A program made the translations under genes and the position numbers. Source: Dyadobacter endophyticus (GTDB lineage Bacteria > Bacteroidota > Bacteroidia > Cytophagales > Spirosomataceae). Taken from it: a stretch of DNA of 64,000 nt. The DNA lies in NCBI RefSeq assembly GCF_014641595.1, contig NZ_BMIA01000001.1, positions 2,046,426 to 2,110,425 on the forward strand, given 5' to 3'. The notes beneath the pieces were generated by a model that was not told where the DNA came from, made no database searches, and saw only the letters and a list, made by a program, of their open reading frames with translations. Positions 17,099-24,813 of this stretch are shown piece after piece. Within the stretch, counting starts at the first letter, position 1. Each line of letters starts with the position of its first letter.

Positions 17099-17956
17099 TC
17101 AAAACAATTCCCTCAGATACTGCTGAACGCCAAGCGGTTTGCGCCCCAGGAAGCCTTCCAGTGAATGATGGGTTTTTTCAAACTCGCCGGCTCGGATGCT
17201 GTCGGCCATGCTGGCATAAAAACCGGCCTCATCTTCACCCAACCCGAAACCGAGGAGCCCCCTGCGGTAGTCTTCCGCAGTGATATCGGTATGTGCAGCC
17301 TCCTGATAGCCTGCTATATCCTTTAATGTCAAGGCAATATCCGCAAAACTAAACGTCTCAGGCCCAGTAATATCGAAGGTGGCATTGGCGAATGCAGGCC
17401 CGGTGAGCACGTTGGATAATGCCTCGGCAATATCCTTCCGCGACGCAAAACTCACGCGCCCGCTGCCCGACGGGTAGAAGATCCGCCCGTCGCCCATGGC
17501 CTCGCCGATAAACAGCGGGATTGTTTCGTGGTACATGCTGTTGCGGAAAAACACGTAGCGCATTCCGCTTTGGCGGATCAGTTCCTCAGTATTCCTGCAA
17601 ATATGCGCCGCATGGAAATGCGCCGATTCGTGCGGGAAAAGCGTGCTCGTGTAAACAATTTCCGCTACACCGCATTTCGCCGCCGCATGCACCACCCGCG
17701 TCTCCTGCGCCATCGCCCGCACACCCGTGGCCGAAGCGGATATTTGCAGCAGCCTGTGCACGCCTGTCAGCGCCCGCTCCAACGACTCCTGGTCTTCATA
17801 ATCGGCCGTACGAATCTGTATCCCCGAACCTGCATATTCACTTAGCTTACTGGCGTCGCGCACAATCGCGACGATGTTTTCGGGCAATGTCTTTTTCATT
17901 AAAAATGAAAGAGTGGCTTGCCCCAGATTTCCGTTTGCTCCTGTAATGGCTATCAT
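17099..17956 (-). CDS. NmrA-like NAD(P)-binding oxidoreductase
   Basis: A 285-residue cytosolic protein. It begins MIAITGANGNLGQATLSFL, the GxxGxxG Rossmann motif of atypical short-chain dehydrogenases. It lacks the classical YxxxK catalytic pair at the usual place, as NmrA/QorB-type proteins do, and has YTSTLFPHESAHFHAAH and FFRNSMYHE where that group has its substrate loop. Members act as NADPH-dependent quinone reductases or as redox sensors; which applies here is open. It is 34 bases upstream of the AraC gene on the same strand and has a candidate TAGTTTTG promoter at 17981-17988, divergent from the antiporter promoter. Confidence 0.82.
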   Translation of the reverse strand: MIAITGANGNLGQATLSFLMKKTLPENIVAIVRDASKLSEYAGSGIQIRTADYEDQESLERALTGVHRLLQISASATGVRAMAQETRVVHAAAKCGVAEIVYTSTLFPHESAHFHAAHICRNTEELIRQSGMRYVFFRNSMYHETIPLFIGEAMGDGRIFYPSGSGRVSFASRKDIAEALSNVLTGPAFANATFDITGPETFSFADIALTLKDIAGYQEAAHTDITAEDYRRGLLGFGLGEDEAGFYASMADSIRAGEFEKTHHSLEGFLGRKPLGVQQYLRELF

Positions 17957-17980
17957 TGTTCTGTCTGTTTTGGTTTAAAG

Positions 17981-17988
17981 CAAAACTA
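17981..17988 (-). promoter_or_regulatory. Candidate -7 element TAGTTTTG of the NmrA-like gene
   Basis: Read on the minus strand this is TAGTTTTG, 25 bases before the start codon at 17956. A TTTG at 18008-18005 lies 16 bases farther upstream, slightly short of the usual spacing. Confidence 0.5.
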
Positions 17989-18050
17989 GACCCCGCCCGT
18001 CCCTCAAAATAGAACAAAACCGACACAGCCGATTTTTTGGCCCGGAAACC

Positions 18051-18079
18051 TTGATTTTTCGCAATCATCCTTAGATTTG
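18051..18079 (+). promoter_or_regulatory. Promoter of the Na+/H+ antiporter gene
   Basis: TTG at 18051-18053, an 18-base spacer, and TAGATTTG at 18072-18079 form the best complete Bacteroidota-type promoter in the window. It places transcription start near 18086 and so supports the ATG at 18125 over an in-frame ATG at 18077. Confidence 0.6.
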
Positions 18080-18124
18080 AGATCGCAGGCCGGACGCCCG
18101 GACACCCGAACATTAACCGCAATT

Positions 18125-19366
18125 ATGGAGAATTACAGTATCGTCATTTTTATTATGACCATCATGATCGGCCTTTCCGCCATGGCCGATAGTGTCAGGA
18201 TACCGTACCCCGTTTTGCTTATCACCGCCGGAATCGCCATTGGATTCATTCCCACGCTGCCCGTGATCGAGCTCAATCCGGAAGTGGTTTTCCTCATATT
18301 CCTTCCGCCGTTGCTGTATGACGCTGCATTCAATATCAATTTTCAGGATTTCAGGACCAACATCAATACCATCGGCACACTCGCCATTTCACTGGTATTC
18401 ATCACAGCATCCGGCATTGCAGCCGTGGCATACTATCTCATTCCCGGGATGACCTGGCCACTCGCATTCGTGCTCGGCTCCATATTGTCGGCTACCGACG
18501 CCGTGGCCGCGATGAGCATTACCAAAGGCCTCGGGTTATCTTCCAAAACAAATACCATTCTAGAAGGCGAAAGCCTGGTCAACGACGCGTCCGCATTGGT
18601 AGCCTACCGGTTTTCGGTTGCCGCAGTAACAGGCTCTGCATTTATATTCTGGAAAGCCTCTGCCGAATTCGCCGTGCTGCTTTTGGGCGGAGCGATCGTC
18701 GGGCTGATCATTGGGCGTATTCTGGGCGCCATCATCATGCGTATCCACCACAATGCACAGGCGACCATTGGTATGATGTTGCTGATGCCATTCGTGGCCT
18801 ACCGGGTAGCGGAAGAGCTCGAAGTATCGGGCGTGATCGCCGTCGTCATCCTTGGCCTGGGCATTGCCGATTTCAGCAAAAAGATATTTCCCGACCGCCT
18901 CAAACAGCAATCCAAAACCATTTGGGAGATCATTATCTTCCTGCTCAACGGACTCATATTTATATTAATAGGTCTGCAATTCCCCTACGTGATCAAAAAC
19001 ATCAGAGGCGACCAACTCCTCCCTTATATTGGCTATGCATTGATTATCACCATTATAGCCCTAGTACTGCGCATGCTGCGGGTTTTCTGGCAAAGGGCCA
19101 ATCTTCAAAAAGGCTTCGAAAGCGGTCGCGGCAGGATCAGCGAAAACGCCCTGCTCGATTTCAAAAACAGCCTCATTATCAGCTGGTCGGGCATGCGCGG
19201 CATTGTCTCGCTCGCCATCGCCATCGGTCTCCCCACGCATCTGCACGACGGCACACCCTTTCCCATGCGCGACGCGATTATCTTCATTTCGGTAGCCGTG
19301 GTGCTATTTACGCTCATTGGGCAGGGGCTGACGCTACCTTGGATCGTGAAGCGGTTGGGCAACTAG
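18125..19366 (+). CDS. Na+/H+ antiporter, CPA1 family
   Basis: A 413-residue inner-membrane transporter with about twelve hydrophobic segments. The start is set by the promoter at 18051-18079. Family signatures are FLPPLLYDAAFNINF, SILSATDAVAAMSI and LEGESLVNDASALV; the ND pair in the last one binds the cation in CPA1 antiporters. The later helices have GLIFILIGLQFP and SWSGMRGIVSLAIAIGLP. CPA1 proteins exchange Na+ or K+ for H+ across the inner membrane. It ends right after the last helix, whereas many bacterial relatives run past 500 residues with a cytosolic tail; that tail is absent here. It is a single gene with a divergent promoter region. Confidence 0.92.
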   Translation: MENYSIVIFIMTIMIGLSAMADSVRIPYPVLLITAGIAIGFIPTLPVIELNPEVVFLIFLPPLLYDAAFNINFQDFRTNINTIGTLAISLVFITASGIAAVAYYLIPGMTWPLAFVLGSILSATDAVAAMSITKGLGLSSKTNTILEGESLVNDASALVAYRFSVAAVTGSAFIFWKASAEFAVLLLGGAIVGLIIGRILGAIIMRIHHNAQATIGMMLLMPFVAYRVAEELEVSGVIAVVILGLGIADFSKKIFPDRLKQQSKTIWEIIIFLLNGLIFILIGLQFPYVIKNIRGDQLLPYIGYALIITIIALVLRMLRVFWQRANLQKGFESGRGRISENALLDFKNSLIISWSGMRGIVSLAIAIGLPTHLHDGTPFPMRDAIIFISVAVVLFTLIGQGLTLPWIVKRLGN

Positions 19367-19426
19367 GCGTTTGTTAAGTCATCGGACGCCGTAGGCCTGC
19401 AACTTTTCTCCTCTGCGCCACATTTC

Positions 19427-19440
19427 TTAACCTAGGTTAA
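19427..19440. promoter_or_regulatory. Perfect palindrome TTAACCTAGGTTAA, candidate operator
   Basis: A perfect 14-bp palindrome that ends 22 bases before the -7 element at 19463-19470, so it lies over the -33 region of the alpha/beta hydrolase promoter. That is a typical place for a repressor site. No obvious cognate regulator is adjacent. Confidence 0.5.
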
Positions 19441-19462
19441 TGTTTCCACCCTTCCACTGGCC

Positions 19463-19470
19463 TAGTTTTG
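19463..19470 (+). promoter_or_regulatory. Candidate -7 element TAGTTTTG of the alpha/beta hydrolase gene
   Basis: An exact TAnnTTTG match 63 bases before the ATG at 19534. It overlaps an in-frame ATG at 19468, which argues against the longer reading of the gene. Confidence 0.5.
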
Positions 19471-19533
19471 TCATATCAAATCAGGAACAACAAGACAAAA
19501 CGAAATATCAAATCTCAAAACCTTTTTAACATC

Positions 19534-20514
19534 ATGGAAACTCTGAATATCATCGACCCAGCCAACGACCCTGCCATTTTTGAAGATGTAAAAACTTTTC
19601 TCAACGCATTGAACTCCGGGGGCGGTACTCCTTTGGAACAACTTTCACCCGCCGACGCACGCAACGTGCTCGTAGGAGCGCAAAACTCGGTGGAAGTGGA
19701 TTTATCGGGCATCGAAACCAGCGAGAAAACCATTACACAGGACGGCCTTACCGTCAAACTCGATATCGTAAAACCGGCAGGCAGCACTGAGAAATTGCCG
19801 GTGTTCATCTTCATCCATGGCGGCGGCTGGGTATTGGGAGATTTCCCCACACACCAACGCATTGTCCGCGACCTGGTGGTTTACTCGGGCGCAGCGGCGG
19901 TTTTTGTGAATTACACCCCATCGCCCGAAGCGCAATATCCGGTGGCGATCAACGAAATATACGCGGCAACCAAATGGGTGGCCGAACACGGCGACGAGAT
20001 CAATGTCGACGGCAGCAGGCTGGTTGTGGCTGGCAACAGCGTGGGTGGCGATATGGCGGCCGTTACCGCTCTGAAAGCGAAAGACAACAATGGCCCGGAA
20101 ATCAAACTGCAGGTGCTGCTCTGGCCGGTAACCGACGCGAATTTCGAAACCGGTTCGTACAACCAGTTTGCCGAAGGCCGCTTCCTGACCAAAAACATGA
20201 TGAAGTGGTTCTGGGATAACTATACCACCAACCCGGAAGAAAGAAAACACCGCTACGCTTCCCCATTACAAGCCACTACCGAACAATTACAGGGCCTGCC
20301 TCCTGCACTGGTACAAACTGCCGAAAATGACGTTTTGCGTGACGAAGGCGAAGCATATGCACGCAAATTGGAAGCTGCCGGCGTGAAAACCACATTGGCA
20401 AGATACCAGGGCCTCATCCACGACTACGGCTTGCTGAACCCGCTGGCCCACGTGCCCGCCGTGCAAGGCGCGCTCCTGCAAGCCGGAGCCGCTATCCGCG
20501 AAGCTTTGAAATAA
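19534..20514 (+). CDS. Alpha/beta hydrolase of the hormone-sensitive lipase type
   Basis: A 326-residue protein without a signal peptide, hence cytosolic. It carries the HSL-family oxyanion motif HGGGW at residues 95-99, the nucleophile elbow GNSVGG with S169 (the usual form is GDSAGG), an acid candidate in NDVLRDEGEAYA, and the catalytic histidine in GLIHDYGLL. Family members hydrolyse short-chain acyl esters or small drug-like esters. An N-terminal cap region (residues 1-80) is present, as in the family. Its promoter carries a perfect palindrome, so expression is probably repressed until some inducer is present (inference). A terminator follows at 20538-20569. Confidence 0.88.
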   Translation: METLNIIDPANDPAIFEDVKTFLNALNSGGGTPLEQLSPADARNVLVGAQNSVEVDLSGIETSEKTITQDGLTVKLDIVKPAGSTEKLPVFIFIHGGGWVLGDFPTHQRIVRDLVVYSGAAAVFVNYTPSPEAQYPVAINEIYAATKWVAEHGDEINVDGSRLVVAGNSVGGDMAAVTALKAKDNNGPEIKLQVLLWPVTDANFETGSYNQFAEGRFLTKNMMKWFWDNYTTNPEERKHRYASPLQATTEQLQGLPPALVQTAENDVLRDEGEAYARKLEAAGVKTTLARYQGLIHDYGLLNPLAHVPAVQGALLQAGAAIREALK

Positions 20515-20537
20515 TTTCTGGAATATACTGACACACG

Positions 20538-20569
20538 AAAACGGGTTATGCGAAAGTGTAACCCGTTTT
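20538..20569 (+). terminator. Intrinsic terminator of the alpha/beta hydrolase gene
   Basis: The arms AAAACGGGTTA (20538-20548) and TAACCCGTTTT (20559-20569) form an 11-bp stem with a 10-base loop, followed by TT and a T-rich stretch. It lies 23 bases after the stop codon. Confidence 0.85.
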
Positions 20570-20721
20570 TTACATTTTGTAATTTGTATTAACCAGAATA
20601 TCAGGTAATTATAAATATTTTTAAAAAAATAGGAGAATGACGCGAAGAAATCACCCGTTTTGTGTGTCTGGATTTTGAGTAAGCGGTTAAATTGCCGCAC
20701 CTAAATCCTTACAGTGATTCT

Positions 20722-21972
20722 ATGACGCAAAGACAATTCGGGGTGATCGCCGTCTTTTCCGGCTATCTGCTCCTCGCCATTACAGTTTACCGGTGGCAGC
20801 TTTTCACACACTTCATTTGGACCATATGGCTCTTTAAAGCGCTGGTACCTATTGCATTTGCCCTGTTTTGCTGGTCCATCATCCGCTTGTTCAAACTGCC
20901 GTTCTGGACGGCACTGCTTACCCCACTGCTCATCGAAGCTGCCTCTTATTTTTACATCCGGCACACGATCGGGGCCAATCAGGACACCGACCGGCATGAG
21001 GTGGGCGTGCTCTCTAAATGGATCAGCTACCGCGATGTAATCCAGTTCAACCGCCATTTCGCCAGCTACTCGCCCGACCTTGGCTATGTGCTCCGGCCCA
21101 AAAGTGAGGGGGTGCATTCCAGCCTCGAATACAGTAATACATTTAAAGTCAACAGCTTCGGGGTTCGCGATGACGAAAGTTCGCTTAATAACCCCAGACT
21201 TGTTTTCCTGGGCGACTCCTTCACCATGGGCTGGGGTGTGGACCAGGACCAGACCTATGCCGATCTTACGGGCCGGAAACTGGGCATCAAAACTTTGAAT
21301 GCAGGCATTTCATCATACGGAACCTACCGCGAAATGCTGCTTTTCTCTAAAATCAAAAGGGACTCCGTTGACCTCGTCGTGCTGCAGTATTGCGACAACG
21401 ACATCGAGGAAAACGAAGCCCGTAATGAACCCAATAACCAGGGGCAGGTCCTGACGCCTCAATCCTTTGCCAATACAGCGGTTTTCAACCGCATTAATGA
21501 AGGCTATTATCCAATGCGTTACACCTATTTTTTTGTCCGGGAAAAAGATCTGCTCAAAAGAATCTGGACCAGCCCGGTACAAGTCTCTCGTGAGATCGGC
21601 GGCGCGCTCTCCGCCTGGTTAACCGGACGTCAGCTGGCGGTTGTAACGCCGCCGGATATCAAAACCCCTGCCGAAACGAAGGCCCACACCGAATATTTTT
21701 TCAAATCGCTCGCCAGGATCCGCAGGTTCTACAAAGGAAACATCGTGATCATGCACCTAGATGGCCGCTACACGCTCCCCGAAATGATCCGTGCGTTTGA
21801 AACAGAGGCGAAACGCGCCGGCGACGAACAGTTGCATTTCCTCCATGCTTACGAGTTGCTCAAAGCACAGGACTATTACCCTGTCGACGGGCACATCAAA
21901 GCTTCGGGGCATGCGAAAATTTCCGAAGCATTGGTAAAACTGATTGATGAACGCGGGCTGCTTACGCGCTGA
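20722..21972 (+). CDS. Membrane-anchored SGNH hydrolase-type protein
   Basis: A 416-residue protein. The ATG at 20722 (MTQRQFGVIAV) directly precedes the first helix and is preferred over 20692. Three hydrophobic segments at about 6-24, 30-52 and 57-75 anchor it in the inner membrane. The large domain after that holds SGNH blocks: LVFLGDSFTMGWGV (catalytic Ser), LNAGISSYGTYRE (Gly), LQYCDNDIEEN (Asn) and VDGHIKASGHAKIS near the C-terminus (Asp-His). The pattern with GVxxDxTY after the serine recalls the acyl-transfer or esterase domains found in cell-envelope polysaccharide modification. Substrate unknown. Its 3' end overlaps that of the converging LytTR gene by 11 bases. Confidence 0.82.
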   Translation: MTQRQFGVIAVFSGYLLLAITVYRWQLFTHFIWTIWLFKALVPIAFALFCWSIIRLFKLPFWTALLTPLLIEAASYFYIRHTIGANQDTDRHEVGVLSKWISYRDVIQFNRHFASYSPDLGYVLRPKSEGVHSSLEYSNTFKVNSFGVRDDESSLNNPRLVFLGDSFTMGWGVDQDQTYADLTGRKLGIKTLNAGISSYGTYREMLLFSKIKRDSVDLVVLQYCDNDIEENEARNEPNNQGQVLTPQSFANTAVFNRINEGYYPMRYTYFFVREKDLLKRIWTSPVQVSREIGGALSAWLTGRQLAVVTPPDIKTPAETKAHTEYFFKSLARIRRFYKGNIVIMHLDGRYTLPEMIRAFETEAKRAGDEQLHFLHAYELLKAQDYYPVDGHIKASGHAKISEALVKLIDERGLLTR

Positions 21973-22351
21973 TGCGCTGCGTGCGCTCGCCGAAAATACT
22001 GATGATTTCCTTCGTTTTGCGTCGGCTTACGACGGCCTCGTTGCCGCAGCGCAATTTAAGGGCACGGCCGTCCTGTGCACATCCGATCACGTAATCGGAA
22101 TTCACGAGAAACGATTTGTGTACACGAATGAAGTTGCTGTCGAGCTTGCATGCAAGCCATTTCAGCGTTTTACAGATCAAATATTTCCTACCCGAAGATG
22201 TGTATACGTAGGTGTAATTTCCATCGCCTTCGAGCAAAGTAATATGCTCGGCACCGATTGTGATAGTCCTGCCCATAAAATGCACCGAGATTTGTGCGGG
22301 TTTGGGGCTGGTCGCATCTGCGTGCGGATTAAAAGGAGTAAAAGTATTCAT
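21962..22351 (-). CDS. Solo LytTR DNA-binding domain protein
   Basis: A 129-residue protein that is essentially only a LytTR domain: residues 25-125 include HITLLEGDGNYTYVYTSSG, the KTLKWLACKLDSNFIRVHKSFLVN core and a basic C-terminus (VSRRKTKEII). There is no receiver domain. I prefer the ATG at 22351 (MNTFTPF), which is outside the coding sequence of the upstream lipoprotein; the frame is open to an ATG at 22426 that would overlap it by 11 bases. Such stand-alone LytTR proteins usually bind DNA without phosphorylation and are controlled by expression level. It follows the lipoprotein gene on the same strand and may be co-transcribed with it. Confidence 0.88.
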   Translation of the reverse strand: MNTFTPFNPHADATSPKPAQISVHFMGRTITIGAEHITLLEGDGNYTYVYTSSGRKYLICKTLKWLACKLDSNFIRVHKSFLVNSDYVIGCAQDGRALKLRCGNEAVVSRRKTKEIISIFGERTQRISA

Positions 22352-22415
22352 ACAAGAAAAAGTACTGGTCGATGGATAAATGGTCGGGCTGGAAAGGATG
22401 ACAGATGGCCGCAGC

Positions 22416-22892
22416 CTAGCGTACATTCACGTTAAAGCTGCCGTCCGTCAGTGTGCGTGATAGTTTGCCCGTTGCGTCAACGGCGGTAAAGCTGAACGTC
22501 CCCTGGACGTTGGTGTCGGTTCTCTTGGTGATGGTAATCGTGCCGCTGCCCCCATTGATCGTGGAGAAATCCTGCTTATTGAATGTCGCCATCGCGAAAT
22601 TCACATTGTTGATCGGGAATGTGCCTTCTTTCACTGTTTTAGGCAATGCGATGGCTACGATATCGCTCGTCTTGCTGTCGAGTCCGTAAATCGCGTAGTA
22701 GAGGTCGTTGGCGGGGAAGCTGGCCAGCGCATAGGAAAAATCCGGCGCGTATTCCTTGCCGTCCACCTTTACTTTGAAACCTGCCGCACCCGTTGCCGGA
22801 TCGGGATTTACATCGTCGCTTTTCTTGCTGCAACCTGTGAGGATAGTGATGCTTAAAACGGATAGGATGGCCAGTAATCTGAAAGTTTTCAT
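22416..22892 (-). CDS. Lipoprotein of unknown function (DUF6252-like)
   Basis: A 158-residue lipoprotein with lipobox ILTGC (acylated Cys at 21) followed by a short SKKSDD linker. The mature part is one beta-rich domain: FKVKVDGKEYAPD, then DIVAIALPKTVKEGTFPIN, TGTITITKR-type strands and a closing VQGTFSFTAVDATG...LTDGSFNVNV pattern. Small lipoproteins that start with an F-x-V-DGK strand and end with an F-T-A-DG-FN-V strand are common in Bacteroidota; none that I know has an assigned role. It is upstream of the solo LytTR gene on the same strand and has a TAGTTTTG element at 22938-22945. Confidence 0.8.
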   Translation of the reverse strand: MKTFRLLAILSVLSITILTGCSKKSDDVNPDPATGAAGFKVKVDGKEYAPDFSYALASFPANDLYYAIYGLDSKTSDIVAIALPKTVKEGTFPINNVNFAMATFNKQDFSTINGGSGTITITKRTDTNVQGTFSFTAVDATGKLSRTLTDGSFNVNVR

Positions 22893-22937
22893 AGAATTGA
22901 TTTAGATAAAGAAATGTGTAGTAGTCGTTTGACATTT

Positions 22938-22945
22938 CAAAACTA
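22938..22945 (-). promoter_or_regulatory. Candidate -7 element TAGTTTTG of the lipoprotein gene
   Basis: Read on the minus strand this is an exact TAnnTTTG match 46 bases before the start codon at 22892. No good -33 element is seen. Confidence 0.45.
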
Positions 22946-23106
22946 ATATCTATCGAACTGCCCATGTAATCTACTACACATCAGGCGGGTTTGAGTTTAA
23001 ACCCGGCGACGGCCAACCTAAATCCGGCATCAGCCTTCGGGTATCTGGCAGGAAATAGCTATGTTAGAACCGTCGCACAAACAGCCTACGACCATTGCAT
23101 TACTCT

Positions 23107-23670
23107 ATGGACCTGATTCTCTACCTGAAACAACATATCCTATTAGCCCCCGAAATGGAAGCACAGGTGCAAGAGGCTTTCAAGAGGGAGGAGTTATCGA
23201 AAGGGCACCGGCTGTTATCTCCCGATAATTTTTCTCAAAAGGTATTTTACGTCGAAAAGGGCGTTGTGCGCACCTATTATATCAAAGACGGCAAGGATAT
23301 TACGCATTCATTTATTCTGGAAGGGTCTTTCTTCGTCTCGATAGAAGGCGCTTTTTTCGACAGCCCATCGCCTTACGGTGCCGAAGTGTTGGAACAGAGC
23401 ATGATCCGCACCATTCCCTACCAGGAACTCGAAAAGTTCATCGACGGCTCCCAGGCATTGCAGAAACTAAGCCGGCTCGTCATGATCAATGCGGTGAAAA
23501 CATTTTCGGACAAATTGTATTCGATCCAGTTTCAATCGGCGCAGGAGCGCTACAATTCCATGCTCGAAAAATTCCCCGACATCATGCTGCGTGTGCCGCT
23601 CGGCCATATTGCCTCCTATCTGGGCATTACGCAGGAGACGTTAAGCCGGATTAGGGCAGGAAAAGTTTGA
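23107..23670 (+). CDS. Crp/Fnr family regulator with FNR-like recognition helix
   Basis: A 187-residue regulator; ATG 23107 (MDLILYL) is preferred over 23095. Residues 20-115 are a cyclic-nucleotide-binding-like barrel (KVFYVEKGVVRTYYI, HSFILEGSFFVS), followed by the long dimer helix and a C-terminal helix-turn-helix, VPLGHIASYLGITQETLSRIR. There are no N-terminal cysteines for an Fe-S cluster, so it does not sense oxygen the way E. coli FNR does. However, the recognition helix has E-T-L-S-R, the same E-x-x-S-R residues with which FNR reads TTGAT. A perfect TTGAT-N4-ATCAA site lies 26 bases after its stop, in front of the RND efflux operon, so that operon is the likely target. Confidence 0.9.
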   Translation: MDLILYLKQHILLAPEMEAQVQEAFKREELSKGHRLLSPDNFSQKVFYVEKGVVRTYYIKDGKDITHSFILEGSFFVSIEGAFFDSPSPYGAEVLEQSMIRTIPYQELEKFIDGSQALQKLSRLVMINAVKTFSDKLYSIQFQSAQERYNSMLEKFPDIMLRVPLGHIASYLGITQETLSRIRAGKV

Positions 23671-23693
23671 CAATTTTTCGATCTTGGGTTACT

Positions 23694-23711
23694 TTTTGAT
23701 TTAGATCAAAA
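23694..23711. promoter_or_regulatory. FNR-type box TTTTGAT-N4-ATCAAAA before the RND efflux operon
   Basis: The site TTGAT-TTAG-ATCAA (23696-23709) is a perfect FNR-consensus palindrome and is extended by two more paired bases on each side. It is 63 bases before the ATG of the adaptor gene. A weak -7 element CAATTTTG at 23732-23739 would put the box about 40 bases upstream of the transcription start, the position used by activators of the Crp/Fnr family. Confidence 0.7.
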
Positions 23712-23773
23712 GCATTGCCATCAATCGGGGCCAATTTTGCGCCAGGATATTAAACCTAACGGTCGTCCATTCT

Positions 23774-24805
23774 ATGAAAAGCAATCCTATCTATCTCATG
23801 CTCGCGATGGCTGCGCTCGCGGGCTGCAACAAAGCCGCCGATCAGGCAAAGTCAGTTGAAAAGCCCCTCCCGGTCGTGACCCGGCAAGCGCAGAACATCT
23901 CGGCCAACAACCAGATCTCCGTCAGCGGGAACGTCGAAGGCAACAAAACGGTCCGCCTCGGTTTTATGGTAGGCGGAAAGATCGACTACATCGCCGCCGC
24001 CGAAGGGCAGCTTGTGAAGCAAGGCCAGCTGCTATCCAGCCTCGATCCCGGCAATTACAGCATAGCCAAAGAATTAGCCGATGTGCAAGTGGCTCAGGTA
24101 CAGGACGAATACGACCGTCTGAAAGTAATGCACGACCGCCGCAGCCTGAGCGAAAGCGATTTTGCAAAGGTCGGCTTTGGCTTGCAACAGGCCCGCGCAC
24201 AGGAGAAGCTGCACGCCAAAAATCTTTCGGATACCAAGCTGTTTGCACCCATCAGCGGAGTAATGCTTAAAAAAATGGCAGAAGTCGGCGAGATCGTGGG
24301 TGTAGGCACGCCGCTGTTCGTGGTGTCCGACATCCGGACGGTCAAAGTCAACGCGTATATTCCCGAAAGTGAATTGCACAATATTAAACTCGGACAGGAA
24401 GCCAAAGTGCTCGTTTCTTCACTAAGTGAGACATTTACGGGGAAGGTAATCGAAGTAGGGTCCGCTGCTGATGCTGCATCGCGAGCATTTACCATTAAAA
24501 TAACCCTCAACAATCCCAAACTACTGATCCGCCCCGGCATGATCGCCGAAGTAACGCTGGCATCCAACCAGTCCAAAAAGGCCCTGGTACTGCCAACCGA
24601 GGCCGTTCTGCACGACCTCGACAACCAGAGCTACGTGTTCGTAGCCGATCCCGACCGTAAAATCGCATTAAAAAGGAAGGTCAGCCTCGGTCAGCTCACC
24701 GATAACCAGATCGAGATCACCTCCGGGATCACCGAAAGCGACCGCGTGGTAACCGGCGGGCAACACAAGCTCACCGACGGCACCGCCATTTCCATCACCC
24801 AATAA
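23774..24805 (+). CDS. RND efflux periplasmic adaptor (membrane fusion) lipoprotein
   Basis: A 343-residue adaptor with lipobox ALAGC (Cys 18). It has the usual halves: a lipoyl/biotinyl-like half near VGGKIDYIAAAEGQLVKQGQ (residues 64-83) and its partner near FAPISGVMLKK (158-168), joined by an alpha-helical hairpin of about 65 residues, then a beta-barrel (VNAYIPESELHNIKLGQEA) and a membrane-proximal domain to the C-terminus. Its role is to join the inner-membrane RND pump to the outer-membrane channel in the periplasm. It is the first gene of a three-gene operon, eight bases before the pump gene, and lies just behind the FNR-type box. Confidence 0.93.
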   Translation: MKSNPIYLMLAMAALAGCNKAADQAKSVEKPLPVVTRQAQNISANNQISVSGNVEGNKTVRLGFMVGGKIDYIAAAEGQLVKQGQLLSSLDPGNYSIAKELADVQVAQVQDEYDRLKVMHDRRSLSESDFAKVGFGLQQARAQEKLHAKNLSDTKLFAPISGVMLKKMAEVGEIVGVGTPLFVVSDIRTVKVNAYIPESELHNIKLGQEAKVLVSSLSETFTGKVIEVGSAADAASRAFTIKITLNNPKLLIRPGMIAEVTLASNQSKKALVLPTEAVLHDLDNQSYVFVADPDRKIALKRKVSLGQLTDNQIEITSGITESDRVVTGGQHKLTDGTAISITQ

Positions 24806-24813
24806 GCTGCGCT

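Noticed and set aside
18077..18124. An upstream in-frame ATG that would add 16 residues to the Na+/H+ antiporter.
   Set aside because: It lies within the TAGATTTG promoter element and before the probable transcription start; the added residues are polar and precede the first helix.
23107..23670. Considered calling this regulator a true oxygen-sensing FNR.
   Set aside because: The N-terminal cysteine cluster that binds the Fe-S centre in FNR is absent; only the DNA-reading helix is FNR-like.
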